Shown: positions 25,184-33,218, counted from the first letter of the stretch. The stretch is 33,993 bases of DNA from Kiritimatiellia bacterium (GCA_017540905.1 JAFYAC010000098.1:1-33993), one strand, 5' to 3'. Notes: generated by a model from the letters alone, not told the origin. Numbers and translations are program-made.

Positions 25184-26164
25184 TTATCTGGGAACGCCGC
25201 GCATGAGCCGGTCCAGGACGGTCGCGACGGGCTCGACGGCGTTGATCTGCGAGATGCCGAGGCCGAAGGAGGCGAAGCCCTTGGAGAGGTCCCCCAGGAG
25301 CATGCCGTCTCGCATGCCGATGTACGCGTGCTGCGCCTTGTAGATTTCCTCCTCGGTCGCGCCGGCGCGACTCATGCGCAGAAGTTCGTCCGGCAGCGGG
25401 CCGGGAAGCGAACGGTAGAACGCGGGGATTGTCCGGTACATGATGAGGTTGAGAGCATCGGCTTTAACGGCGGCCTGCTTGATGTTGTCCGCCAGCGGCG
25501 ACTCCTCGGCCATCATGAAGGCGGTGCCGACATAGAGGCCCTCCGCGCCGAGCGCGAAGGCCGCGCGGGCCGTCCGCTCGTCCACGATGCCGCCCGCGGC
25601 CATCACCGGGACGCGCCCCGCGGCGGCGTCCACGACGAGCGGGACGATGGAGAACGTGCCGATCGCCTTCACGGGGAGCGTGCCGCCTTCGTCGAAGCCG
25701 GTCGCGACGACGATTTCCGCGCCGCCGTCGATCGCGCGGCGCGTCGATTCGGCCGACGGGTTGCCGTCGCGGAAGACCGCGCGGATGCCGCGTTCGCGGA
25801 ACTTCGCCGTCCAGCCGGGCCAAAAGTCGCCGACCATCACCGCGGCGCGGACGCCTTCCTCGGCCATCAGTTCGAGCATCGGGCCGGTGAATCGGTCCTT
25901 GGCGGGGTCGTCCGAAGTCGGCGCGACGTTGATGCCGAACGGCTTGTCCGTGAGGCTCTTCACGACGCGGATTTCGCGCCGCATGTTTTCGACGGTCTCC
26001 TCAACCGTGTAAACGGATTCGGTTTGCCCGGCGTTGAAGCCGAGGACGCCCAGCCCGCCGGCTTGGCTGACGGCGGCGACGTAGCGGCCGTTGGTGAGCC
26101 AGTTGAGCGGCCCCTGGACGATGGGCTTTTCGATGCCGAGGATTTCGCAGACGCGGTTGTTCAT
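25184..26164 (-). CDS. Nitronate monooxygenase / FabK-like FMN oxidoreductase
   Basis: The 326-residue TIM-barrel flavoprotein has family landmarks KPIVQGPLNWLT (residues 13-24), SQAGGLGVLGFNAG, KPFGINV, a GFDEGG loop, PVMAAGGIVDERT and a GAEGLYVGTAFMMAEES phosphate-binding segment. Relatives oxidise nitronates or act as FMN-dependent enoyl-ACP reductases. The position in a redox island favours a detoxifying nitronate or related role, but that is inference. The usual catalytic His of nitronate monooxygenases is not evident: the GFDEGG loop replaces the G-x-E-A-G-G-H pattern. The substrate is therefore open. Confidence 0.88.
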   Translation of the reverse strand: MNNRVCEILGIEKPIVQGPLNWLTNGRYVAAVSQAGGLGVLGFNAGQTESVYTVEETVENMRREIRVVKSLTDKPFGINVAPTSDDPAKDRFTGPMLELMAEEGVRAAVMVGDFWPGWTAKFRERGIRAVFRDGNPSAESTRRAIDGGAEIVVATGFDEGGTLPVKAIGTFSIVPLVVDAAAGRVPVMAAGGIVDERTARAAFALGAEGLYVGTAFMMAEESPLADNIKQAAVKADALNLIMYRTIPAFYRSLPGPLPDELLRMSRAGATEEEIYKAQHAYIGMRDGMLLGDLSKGFASFGLGISQINAVEPVATVLDRLMRGVPR

Positions 26165-26201
26165 GGTCGGGTTTCCTTTCAGGAGCGTGGATGCGTTGAT
26201 G

Positions 26202-27038
26202 TCAGAAGAAGGTCTCAGGTTCGAGGCGCTTGGCGTAGGCCGGTGCGTAGGTGGCGGCGATTTCGGCCATTTCCTTGCTCGTCGAGCGGATGGCGTGCCG
26301 TGGGCAGCGGACGATGCAGCCCCAGCAGCCGATGCACTTGGCCAGGTCGAAGGAGCGGGCCGGGAGGTCGATCGCGCCGACCGGGCAGCGCCGGGCGCAG
26401 AGCCCGCATCTGACGCACGCCTCGGTGAATTCCTTCGTCTTGTAGGCTTCCGGCAGGGCGTAGGGTTCGTCGGGATGCTCCTCGCGCCACGCGATGATCT
26501 TGTTCGGGCCGTCCTGGTGCGACCAGTTCGTCCGGAGTTCCGCGCGGAGCGCGAGATCCCCGGCGGCGATCTTCTCCGCCGCCTGGCGCCCGAACGCGCG
26601 GGCGGCGGCCAGGTCGGAGGCGTCGGGTCGCCCGGCGCCGGCCGTCGGGTCGATCGAATGCTGCGCGGGGAAGGCGCCGGCGGCGGCGAGCGCGAAGCCG
26701 CGCTCCTTCGCGCGCCCGGCGAGCTCCTTGAGCGCGATGCCGTAGAAGCCGTTTCCGTAGGTGGCCAGGCCGACCATCGGCGTGCCGCGGCCTTCGAGGC
26801 AGGCGAACATCTCGTCCGAGAGGGCGAAGAGCTTCTGCGCCGTCATGCACCCGAAGACGACGAGGTCCTCCTGGCCGAAGACGTGGGGCGTCCGGCGCGT
26901 TTCGGCCGAGAGCAGGTCGATCGTCTCGACGGGCAGGCCGGGCAGCGCGTCGCGGATGCCGTCCGCGACGCCGCGGACGACCTTCTCAGTCGTTCCGCCG
27001 GGGCTGAAGAAGGCGAGGTGGAGTTTGGCGATGGTCAT
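26202..27038 (-). CDS. EFR1-type flavodoxin-ferredoxin fusion protein
   Basis: The 278-residue protein joins an N-terminal flavodoxin-like domain (FSPGGTTEKVV at 11-21 binds FMN phosphate; YGNGFYG near 94-100) to a C-terminal bacterial ferredoxin domain. Two [4Fe-4S] motifs are complete: C208-x2-C211-x2-C214-x3-C218 and C235-x2-C238-x2-C241-x3-C245. It can pass electrons between low-potential iron-sulfur and flavin carriers and probably serves the other flavoproteins here. The ATG at 27038 overlaps the yjbR-like stop by 4 bp. Confidence 0.92.
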   Translation of the reverse strand: MTIAKLHLAFFSPGGTTEKVVRGVADGIRDALPGLPVETIDLLSAETRRTPHVFGQEDLVVFGCMTAQKLFALSDEMFACLEGRGTPMVGLATYGNGFYGIALKELAGRAKERGFALAAAGAFPAQHSIDPTAGAGRPDASDLAAARAFGRQAAEKIAAGDLALRAELRTNWSHQDGPNKIIAWREEHPDEPYALPEAYKTKEFTEACVRCGLCARRCPVGAIDLPARSFDLAKCIGCWGCIVRCPRHAIRSTSKEMAEIAATYAPAYAKRLEPETFF

Positions 27039-27466
27039 GGCGTGTTTTCCTGTGGATGGCCGCGTTTAAGCACGACGCGCATATTTGGGGGCTGGTGGAG
27101 GGTGGAGGAATAGCTGTCCGCGAGACAGGCGCGTATGTCGCGGAAAGGAATCGTTCCGTCCAGAACGGCGGAGAGCCAGTTCCACCGCGGGCTTGGATAT
27201 CCGCCGAGGAAACCCGGACGCTTCGAAAGACGCGCCATAAGGCGTCTGTCGCGGACCTTGAAGCTCGCGACCTCGGCGTCGCCCTCGCCGGGAAGCCCCA
27301 GCACGGCACGGGGCTTCACGAAGAACACCGCGAACCACTTGCCGTTATCGGGGTGGCGCAGAACGGCGTAGTCCTCGTGGTTGAACGGGAGCTGCTCGGG
27401 CTCGATCCCGTATTCCTCCCGCGCGTAGGCCTCGATTCGCTCGCGGAGCGTCGGCCGACTTTTCAT
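27035..27466 (-). CDS. MmcQ/YjbR family protein
   Basis: The 143-residue product shows the MmcQ/YjbR pattern: LRHPDNGKWFAVFF (residues about 36-49), LGLPGEGDAEVASFK, and a GYPSPRWNWLSAVLDGTIPF segment near 89-108. Members have a CyaY-like fold and are often described as DNA-binding, but the function is not settled. The ATG at 27466 follows the nitroreductase stop by 25 bp, and the stop overlaps the EFR1 gene. A C-terminal extension of about 25 residues is basic and may be unordered. Confidence 0.88.
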   Translation of the reverse strand: MKSRPTLRERIEAYAREEYGIEPEQLPFNHEDYAVLRHPDNGKWFAVFFVKPRAVLGLPGEGDAEVASFKVRDRRLMARLSKRPGFLGGYPSPRWNWLSAVLDGTIPFRDIRACLADSYSSTLHQPPNMRVVLKRGHPQENTP

Positions 27467-27491
27467 GGCTGCGTTCTTTCGATAGCGTGGT

Positions 27492-28277
27492 TCAGATTGC
27501 GACGGTCGCCACGTAGTCGGTGCCAAAGGGCGTGGGGAGGCCGGGGTCGGAGACGCGGAGAGTGCCGCCGGCGACAGCCGTGAAGTGGCAGAGGGCGATT
27601 CCCATGTCGATCCGCTGGACGTCCCAGGAATGGTGTGCCAGGGCCGGGTCGTGGCACTCGTAGAAGTGGAAGTCCGGGCCGCGGCGGACGACGCGCCACG
27701 GCTGCCTGTTGGCGGCGCTCGGCGCCCAGCGGACGGCTTCGAGCGCATCGGCGACCGCGCCGGCGGCGGCGAGCGGCGTCCCGAACGCCCCGTCGAAGAA
27801 GAGTTCGGCCGACGGCAGGCGCTCGTCGCCGCGCACCATCGCGCGGAGGCGGACGTCCACCGCGGCGCGGTCGGCAGCCGAGTAGCCGAGCGGCGTCACG
27901 ATGAACATCGCTTCGCCTTCGCGCACCCCGGCGGCCTCCTCGAAACGCGGCCGGTCGAGCGTCCCGCCGATCCACGTCGTGCCGACGCCCAGCGACCAGG
28001 CGTGGAGGACGACGCGCTCGAAAGAATAGCCGTAGGCCTCCTCCGCGTGCGGGACTTTGGCGACTTTGGCCGCCATCCAGAGCGTCTTGCCGGTGATGAC
28101 GGGGCTCGAAAGGCCGTGTTCGTCCGGGTCGAGGAAGACGAACTCGACCCGGACGCCCCACGGATTGTCCGCCGCGCGGGCGAACGCGCGGATCGATTCG
28201 AGGTCGGCCGGTGTCAGCGGCCGGCCGTCGAAGGTGCGGACGCTTTTGCGCGTCCGGATGGTTTCGATGGTATCCAT
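27492..28277 (-). CDS. Nitroreductase family protein (TM1586 type)
   Basis: The 261-residue product matches the double-length, TM1586-like nitroreductase family. It starts with an IRTRKSVRTFDGRPLT FMN-binding segment (residues 7-22) and has SLGVGTTWIGGTLDR near 94-108, MFIVTPLGY, and a second half with RWAPSAANRQPWRVV near 190-204 that repeats the FMN-binding theme. Such enzymes reduce nitro groups or quinones with NAD(P)H. ATG 28277 is supported by AAAGGA upstream. Confidence 0.88.
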   Translation of the reverse strand: MDTIETIRTRKSVRTFDGRPLTPADLESIRAFARAADNPWGVRVEFVFLDPDEHGLSSPVITGKTLWMAAKVAKVPHAEEAYGYSFERVVLHAWSLGVGTTWIGGTLDRPRFEEAAGVREGEAMFIVTPLGYSAADRAAVDVRLRAMVRGDERLPSAELFFDGAFGTPLAAAGAVADALEAVRWAPSAANRQPWRVVRRGPDFHFYECHDPALAHHSWDVQRIDMGIALCHFTAVAGGTLRVSDPGLPTPFGTDYVATVAI

Positions 28278-28306
28278 GGGGTGTCCTTTCGGGTCGTGCG
28301 TGTGGG

Positions 28307-28822
28307 CTACAGCTTCCCGGCGAGGGCGGCGAGCTTTTCGCGCGTCGCGTCCGTCTTCTGCTCGTCGATCTTGGCGGTGACGATCCCCGTGTCCTCGACA
28401 TCCCAGTAGGCGGCCATGCCCTTGTATTGGGCGACGGCTGAGTCGTAGACGCCGGGGGAGCAGGACGAGAGCAGGAGCGCCATCTTCTTGACCTTGGCGG
28501 GCTTGCCGACGTTGTAGACGCGCTGGATCGGTGCCTGAATCTGGGCCGACATCCCGAAGTAGTAGATTGGCGACGCAAGGACGAGTGCCTCCGCCTCGGC
28601 GAGGAGCGGGGAGAGTTGCTGCATGTCGTCCTTCTGGACGCATGCGCCGTTGCCCTTGCCGTGGCAGTATTCGCAGGCGAGGCAGCCGGCGATCTTCCTG
28701 TGCGAGACGTCGACGAGCGTGACCGCGTGCCCGGCGGCCTCGGCGGCCTTCTTGTATTCCTCCGCCATCCAGGCGGTGTTGCCGTTCGCGCGGGGCGAAC
28801 CTTGCAGGATGAGCACGTTCAT
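28307..28822 (-). CDS. Flavodoxin-fold NAD(P)H oxidoreductase with Cys motif, copy 2
   Basis: The 171-residue FMN reductase-like protein starts with ILQGSPRANGNTAWM (residues 5-19), the phosphate-binding loop of the family. It has the cysteine set C47-x2-C50-x2-C53-x7-C61 (CLACEYCHGKGNGAC) followed by VQKDDM, and SPIYYFGMSAQIQ. The cysteine spacing recalls iron-sulfur flavoproteins, so a cluster is possible but unproven. It is a clear paralog of the protein at 32543-33055. It starts 13 bp after trxB. Confidence 0.88.
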   Translation of the reverse strand: MNVLILQGSPRANGNTAWMAEEYKKAAEAAGHAVTLVDVSHRKIAGCLACEYCHGKGNGACVQKDDMQQLSPLLAEAEALVLASPIYYFGMSAQIQAPIQRVYNVGKPAKVKKMALLLSSCSPGVYDSAVAQYKGMAAYWDVEDTGIVTAKIDEQKTDATREKLAALAGKL

Positions 28823-28835
28823 GGTTGTTTTCCCC

Positions 28836-29744
28836 TTAAAGTTCGTTGATGAATTTGACGGCCTCCGTCGCGGCCATGGCGCCGTCGGCTGTGGCGGTGA
28901 CGAGCTGGCGCAGGGGCTTCACGCGGTTGTCGCCCGCGACGAAGACGCCGGGGGCGGCCGTGTGGCAGTCCTCGCCGGCGATGGCGTAGCCTGCCGCGTC
29001 CAGCGCGATGACGGAGGAGAAGTTCTGGTTCTCCGGGATGCGGCCGACGGCCACGAAGAGCCCGCGGAGCTCGATCGTGCGGACGGATCCGTCGCGCACA
29101 TCCGTCACCTCGACCGCCGTCAGGCGCTTCTCGGCGACAAGGCGCGAGACCGTGGCGTTGAGGACGAACTCGACGTTCGGGCGTTCGCGCAGACGGGCGA
29201 CATTCGTCTCCTCGCCGCGGAAGCCGTCGCGCCGGTGGATCAGGTAGACCTTTTCGGCCAGGTCCGCGAGGTAGAGCGCATCCTCCAGGGCGGTGTTGCC
29301 GCCGCCCACGACGGCGACTGTCTTGTTCCGGTAGAAGTTGCCGTCGCAGGTGGCGCAATAGGAGACGCCGCGCCCGACGAGGCGGTCCTCGTCCGGCAGG
29401 CCGAGCTTGCGGTTGGCGGCACCGGTCGCCAGAATCACGGCTTTGGCGCGATGCCCGCCCTTGTTCGTCTCCACTACCCACGCGTCGCCGCCGCGACGGA
29501 GTCCCACGGCTTTCTCGAAGGCGAACTCGGCGCCGAGCCCGCGCGCCTGCGCCTCGACGCGCGTGGTGAAGTCGTATCCAGAGACATGCGCCTCGATCGG
29601 GTAGTTCTCGATGTCGGGCGTGTTGAGGATCTGGCCGCCGCAGGCGACGGCCTCAAGCACGAGCACGGAGCGCGAGGCGCGGCGCGCATAGATGGCGGCG
29701 GTCATTCCGGCGGGACCGCCGCCAACGACGATGATGTCATGCAT
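28836..29744 (-). CDS. trxB: Thioredoxin reductase
   Basis: The 302-residue low-molecular-weight enzyme passes electrons from NADPH through FAD to thioredoxin. FAD loop GGGPAGM (residues 8-14), redox pair C130-A-T-C133, NAD(P)H loop VGGGNTA (146-152) and the C-terminal GVFVAGDNRVKPLRQ segment are present. HRRDGFR follows the nucleotide loop and supports NADPH use. It starts 4 bp after the thioredoxin stop, so the two proteins are co-produced. Confidence 0.95.
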   Translation of the reverse strand: MHDIIVVGGGPAGMTAAIYARRASRSVLVLEAVACGGQILNTPDIENYPIEAHVSGYDFTTRVEAQARGLGAEFAFEKAVGLRRGGDAWVVETNKGGHRAKAVILATGAANRKLGLPDEDRLVGRGVSYCATCDGNFYRNKTVAVVGGGNTALEDALYLADLAEKVYLIHRRDGFRGEETNVARLRERPNVEFVLNATVSRLVAEKRLTAVEVTDVRDGSVRTIELRGLFVAVGRIPENQNFSSVIALDAAGYAIAGEDCHTAAPGVFVAGDNRVKPLRQLVTATADGAMAATEAVKFINEL

Positions 29745-29748
29745 GGCG

Positions 29749-30054
29749 CTACTCCGAAATCAGCGCGACGATGTCGTCGCGGGATGTCAGACCGACATGC
29801 CGCTTGACTTCCTCCCCGCCCTTGAAAAGGACGAGACAGGGTATGGAGGCGACGTCGTAGTCGTCGGAAAGCTCGTCCTGGTCGTCGATGTCTATGGAGA
29901 CGAACTTGACGCCGGGCGTCGCGGCGGCAAGTTCTTCGAGAACCGGCTTCATGGCCTTGCAGGGGCCGCACCATCCGGCATTGAAGTCGGCCAGCACGGG
30001 CTTGTCCGACTTGAGAACTTCGGACTCGAATGTTTCTTTTGTGACTGCGAGCAT
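29749..30054 (-). CDS. trxA: Thioredoxin
   Basis: The 101-residue thioredoxin has the active site W28-C29-G-P-C32, the cis-proline in ASIPCLVLFKGG (with an extra Cys after the Pro) and the DFNAGWC approach strand, where Asn replaces the common Trp or Ser. It is placed between glutathione peroxidase and thioredoxin reductase and is therefore the likely electron link between them. ATG 30054 lies 23 bp after the gpx stop. Confidence 0.94.
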   Translation of the reverse strand: MLAVTKETFESEVLKSDKPVLADFNAGWCGPCKAMKPVLEELAAATPGVKFVSIDIDDQDELSDDYDVASIPCLVLFKGGEEVKRHVGLTSRDDIVALISE

Positions 30055-30077
30055 TGCGTCTTTCTCCGATTGAATGA

Positions 30078-30626
30078 CTAGTTCGCCAGAAGCGACTCGA
30101 TGCACGGCGCGAGGTCTTCGGGCTTGGTCTTGGGGCCGCTGCGCTTGACGACGTTGCCCGCCCGGTCGACGAGGAACTTGGTGAAGTTCCACTCGATGAG
30201 GCCCGGCTCGCGCTCGGGGGCGATGCCGTGCTTGGCGAGAAGCGCGCGCAGCGCGGCGGTTTCCTCGGCCGGGTCGTCGTCCGCGGGCTTCTCGGCCTTG
30301 AGGAACTTGAAGAGCGGATCGGCGCCGGGGCCGTTCACCTCGATTTTCGCGAGCTGGTCGAAGGTGGTCTTGTACTTGGCGGTGCAGAAGGCGTGGATCT
30401 CGGCATCGTCGCCCGGCGCCTGGTGGCCGAACTGGTTGCACGGGAAGTCGAGGATCTCCAGCCCCTTTTCATGATATTTCTCGTAGAGTTCCTCAAGCCC
30501 CTTGTACTGCGGGGTGAAGCCGCAGCCGGTGGCGGTGTTGACGACGAGGAGGACCTTACCCGCGAGGGTCGAGAGGTCGAGCGTCGCGCCCTTGCGGGCC
30601 TTGACGGTGAAGTCGTAGATGGTCAT
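30078..30626 (-). CDS. Glutathione peroxidase family (thioredoxin-dependent) peroxidase
   Basis: The 182-residue GPx has its peroxidatic cysteine at C35 in NTATGCGFTPQY, a cysteine instead of selenocysteine. The second motif is FPCNQFGHQAPG (61-72), where the usual GGQEPG is changed to GHQAPG. The EWNFTKFLVD motif supplies the active-site Trp and Asn. Cys-type bacterial GPx enzymes generally use thioredoxin, and the next two genes encode thioredoxin and its reductase, so the complete peroxide relay is encoded together. A Lys/Glu/Asp-rich insert lies near residues 110-135. Confidence 0.94.
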   Translation of the reverse strand: MTIYDFTVKARKGATLDLSTLAGKVLLVVNTATGCGFTPQYKGLEELYEKYHEKGLEILDFPCNQFGHQAPGDDAEIHAFCTAKYKTTFDQLAKIEVNGPGADPLFKFLKAEKPADDDPAEETAALRALLAKHGIAPEREPGLIEWNFTKFLVDRAGNVVKRSGPKTKPEDLAPCIESLLAN

Positions 30627-30668
30627 GGTCTTGTTTCCTTCAGTGCGGAACGGGGTGAACGAAAAGCG

Positions 30669-31124
30669 CTAGACGAGCGTCGGAAGGTAGTTCTGGAGGC
30701 CGAGTTTGCCGCAGAGTTCGACCTGGCCGCGGAGCCAGTAGAGGTCCTCTTCCTCGTCGGCGAGGTAGCCTTTGAGCGTGTCGTAGGTGAGCGGGTCGTC
30801 GCACACAGTGGCCATGCATTCGCGCAGGAGCGGAACGCCCTTCTCCTGGATGGCGAGGTCCTCCTGGATGTAGGCGACGGGATCTTCGACGATTTCGCGG
30901 GCCTTGCACCCTTCGAACACGGGCTTGCCGCCGAGGTCGAGGATGCGTTCCTGCATCTTTTCGACCCACCCCATCTCCTCGGAGAAGTGCGAGAGGAACT
31001 TGTCGCCGAGTTTCGTGAATCCGGCGGCCTTGAGCGCCTGGCCCTGCAAACGGTGCACGAGCGCGCCTTCGGTGAGGCCGGTGACGAAGAACTGGAGGGC
31101 TTTGATCGATTTTTCGGTATCCAT
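30669..31124 (-). CDS. bfr: Bacterioferritin-like protein with degenerate ferroxidase site
   Basis: The 151-residue four-helix protein aligns with Escherichia coli Bfr through FSEEMGWVEKMQERIL (48-63), EDLAIQEKG (88-96), DEEEDLYWL (123-131) and the end GLQNYL. The haem-ligand methionine (M52 in E. coli) is kept as M51. By this hand alignment the diiron ligands are mostly lost: E18 is L17, H54 is W53, E94 is Q93 and H130 is D127; only E51 (E50) and E127 (E124) remain. It may bind haem or store iron oxidised elsewhere. It lies between the FAD oxidoreductase and GPx genes with short gaps. Confidence 0.82.
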   Translation of the reverse strand: MDTEKSIKALQFFVTGLTEGALVHRLQGQALKAAGFTKLGDKFLSHFSEEMGWVEKMQERILDLGGKPVFEGCKAREIVEDPVAYIQEDLAIQEKGVPLLRECMATVCDDPLTYDTLKGYLADEEEDLYWLRGQVELCGKLGLQNYLPTLV

Positions 31125-31149
31125 GGATGTTTCCTTGCGTTGGTAGGTT

Positions 31150-32502
31150 TCAGAGAGGTTTGAGAACGGAGCAGAGCGTCGCCCAGACGGCGTAGGTCGG
31201 CGTCGGGAAGGCCGGGATCATGCGGGCGAGGTCCGCCGCGCGGAGGCGCTGGACGAGAACCAGCGTCAGGTAGTCGATCCAGTAGCCGGCGTCGGCACCG
31301 TAGACCGCCGCGCCCGCGAGGTAGCCTTCGCGGTCCACGACGAACGTCGCCTCGGCGTCGCGCTCGTTTTTGGCCATGCAGTTCATGATGCCGGAGCCGA
31401 ACGGGAACGGAACGACGCGGTAGAAGTCCGGACGCTTCGCGGCTTCGTCCACTCCGACGCCGACCTGCGCGATGCGCGGGAGCGTGAAGACGAGGTTCGG
31501 CACGGCCGGATAGCGGATCGGCTCCGTCTCGCCCAGAATCTGCCGCGCGACGTATTCGGACTCGAACGCCGCCGTGGGCGTGAGCTTCGGAACCGTTTTG
31601 CAGACGACGTCGCCCGTGGCGTAGATGTTTTTGACGGCGGTACGCAGGTGGTTGTCCACGACGATGCCGCGGGGCGAGGCTTCGATCCCGAGCGCCTCCA
31701 GGCCGAGGTCTTCGAAATTGGCGACGCGCCCCGTCGCGTCGAGCGCGTAGTCGCACGCGAGCGCCAGGCCGTTCTTGGTGCGGACGACGAGCCCGCCGTC
31801 CGTCTTCTCGACGCCGCACACGTCCTCGTTCCAGTGGAAGCGGACGCCCTCGCCCTCCATCTTGGCCCCGAGCCGGGCGACGTAGGCGGCCGGATACATG
31901 CCGAGCGCCCGGCCGAAATGTTCGACGACATCGACCTCGGCGCCGAGCTTGACGGCCATGGAGGCGAACTCCATCGAGATGATCCCGGCGCCGACGAACA
32001 CGAGGCGGCGCGGCATTTCGTCGAGGTTGTCGAGGAAGTCGCGGCTGCCGCGGAGCAGCTCCTTGCCGGGCACGTCGAGGCGGCGGTTGCGCTGGCCGGT
32101 GCAAATCACGATGTTGCGCGTCTCCAGCACGCGGTCGCCGACGGCCACCGCGTTCGGGCCGGCGATGCGGCCGCGCCCCATGACGAGCTCCACGCCGAGC
32201 TTCCCGCACCATTCGGGCAGGATCTTGTAGAGCTCGTTCGTCTCGCGCTTCTTGAAGACGCGCAGCGCCGGCCAGTCGATGCCGGGCTTTCCGGTCGTGC
32301 AGACGCCGTCGTAGTTCTGGAACGCCTGCAGCGCCTCGAACGGCCCGTCGAGCGCGATCTTGGCGTCGCATCCGTAGTTGGTGCACGTGCCGCCGGGCAG
32401 CTCCTGCTCGACCATCGCCACCTTCTTGCCGGCGGCCGCGAGCGCGAACGCGCCGTGGTTGGCGGCGTGGCCGCTGCCGATGAATACCGCATCGTAGGCC
32501 AT
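31150..32502 (-). CDS. FAD/NAD(P)-dependent disulfide-type oxidoreductase
   Basis: The 450-residue protein has the dihydrolipoamide dehydrogenase / mercuric reductase fold. It shows an FAD loop GSGHAA (9-14), the redox pair C40-x4-C45 (GGTCTNYGCDAK), a second nucleotide loop GAGIISMEFASMA and an ATGDVV FAD segment. The C-terminal His-Glu dyad that serves as acid-base in the family (HPTxxE) reads FPTPTY (F432, Y437), so the substrate or mechanism probably differs from dihydrolipoamide dehydrogenase. The start is ATG 32502 with GGAA upstream; longer in-frame readings are basic and unlike the family. A truncated paralog lies at 19393-20400. Confidence 0.9.
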   Translation of the reverse strand: MAYDAVFIGSGHAANHGAFALAAAGKKVAMVEQELPGGTCTNYGCDAKIALDGPFEALQAFQNYDGVCTTGKPGIDWPALRVFKKRETNELYKILPEWCGKLGVELVMGRGRIAGPNAVAVGDRVLETRNIVICTGQRNRRLDVPGKELLRGSRDFLDNLDEMPRRLVFVGAGIISMEFASMAVKLGAEVDVVEHFGRALGMYPAAYVARLGAKMEGEGVRFHWNEDVCGVEKTDGGLVVRTKNGLALACDYALDATGRVANFEDLGLEALGIEASPRGIVVDNHLRTAVKNIYATGDVVCKTVPKLTPTAAFESEYVARQILGETEPIRYPAVPNLVFTLPRIAQVGVGVDEAAKRPDFYRVVPFPFGSGIMNCMAKNERDAEATFVVDREGYLAGAAVYGADAGYWIDYLTLVLVQRLRAADLARMIPAFPTPTYAVWATLCSVLKPL

Positions 32503-32542
32503 GTCGTGAAATTCCTTCCCTGCTTGCTGTTGCCGGACGCCG

Positions 32543-33055
32543 CTAGAAGCCCTTTGCGAGTGCCGCGAGCGCTTCCGCCTTGGCGGGCGAGCGGTTTTCA
32601 TCTCCGGCCGCGGTGACGACGCCGGCGTCCGCGAGCCCCATGACGCCGATGAACTGCCGGTAGGTCGCCGTGGCGGGGTCGAAATCGGGCGCCGCGCCGC
32701 TCATCAGAAGCGCCGCCTTCGTCGCCTTCGGCGGCTTGCCGATGGCGTAGAAGCGCTGGATCGCCGCCGAAATCTGCGCCGTCATGCCCGCGTAGTAGAC
32801 CGGCGTCGCAAAGACGATCGCGTCGCACTCGCGCACGGACGCCATCACCTTCTCCATGTCGTCCTTCTGGACGCACGCGCCGGCGCCCTTGCCGTGGCAG
32901 TATTCGCAGGCGAGGCAGCCCGCGATCTTCATGCGGCCGACGGGGAGGACCTCCACGCCGTGCCCGGCCGCTTCCGCGGCCTTGCGGAATTCGTCCACCA
33001 TCCAGGCCGTGTTGCCCTTCGCTCTGGGGGAGCCGTGAAAAACGAGAATCTTCAT
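32543..33055 (-). CDS. Flavodoxin-fold NAD(P)H oxidoreductase with Cys motif, copy 1
   Basis: The 170-residue paralog of the protein at 28307-28822 has the same layout: HGSPRAKGNTAWMVDEF (7-23), C47-x2-C50-x2-C53-x7-C61 and VQKDDM, then TPVYYAGMTAQIS. It is the first gene of the redox island and is read divergently from the TetR gene, which makes it the most likely direct target of that repressor. Function of the cysteines is unproven; they could bind a cluster or form redox disulfides. Confidence 0.88.
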   Translation of the reverse strand: MKILVFHGSPRAKGNTAWMVDEFRKAAEAAGHGVEVLPVGRMKIAGCLACEYCHGKGAGACVQKDDMEKVMASVRECDAIVFATPVYYAGMTAQISAAIQRFYAIGKPPKATKAALLMSGAAPDFDPATATYRQFIGVMGLADAGVVTAAGDENRSPAKAEALAALAKGF

Positions 33056-33084
33056 CGTGTCGTTCCTTGTCTTTGGAAAGATTG

Positions 33085-33105
33085 CCGTCCGAGCATCCCG
33101 GACGG
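33085..33105. promoter_or_regulatory. Candidate TetR operator (inverted repeat)
   Basis: CCGTCCG at 33085-33091 and CGGACGG at 33099-33105 are perfect complements around a 7-base centre, a 21-bp dyad. It lies in the 163-bp gap between the divergent flavodoxin-like gene and the TetR gene, 29 bases before the flavodoxin ATG, where a bound repressor could block transcription. A weaker TTCAC/GTGAA pair spans about 33141-33165. Confidence 0.55.
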
Positions 33106-33218
33106 GAAAAGGGACTACCAGAACCCGCTCCGCGAATCAATTCACACTTTGCATGATCCGTGAAGGAAACAGGACGCCGCCCTTTTCCCTTGAGGCGGGG
33201 CGTGGTAGACTTGGCGGT

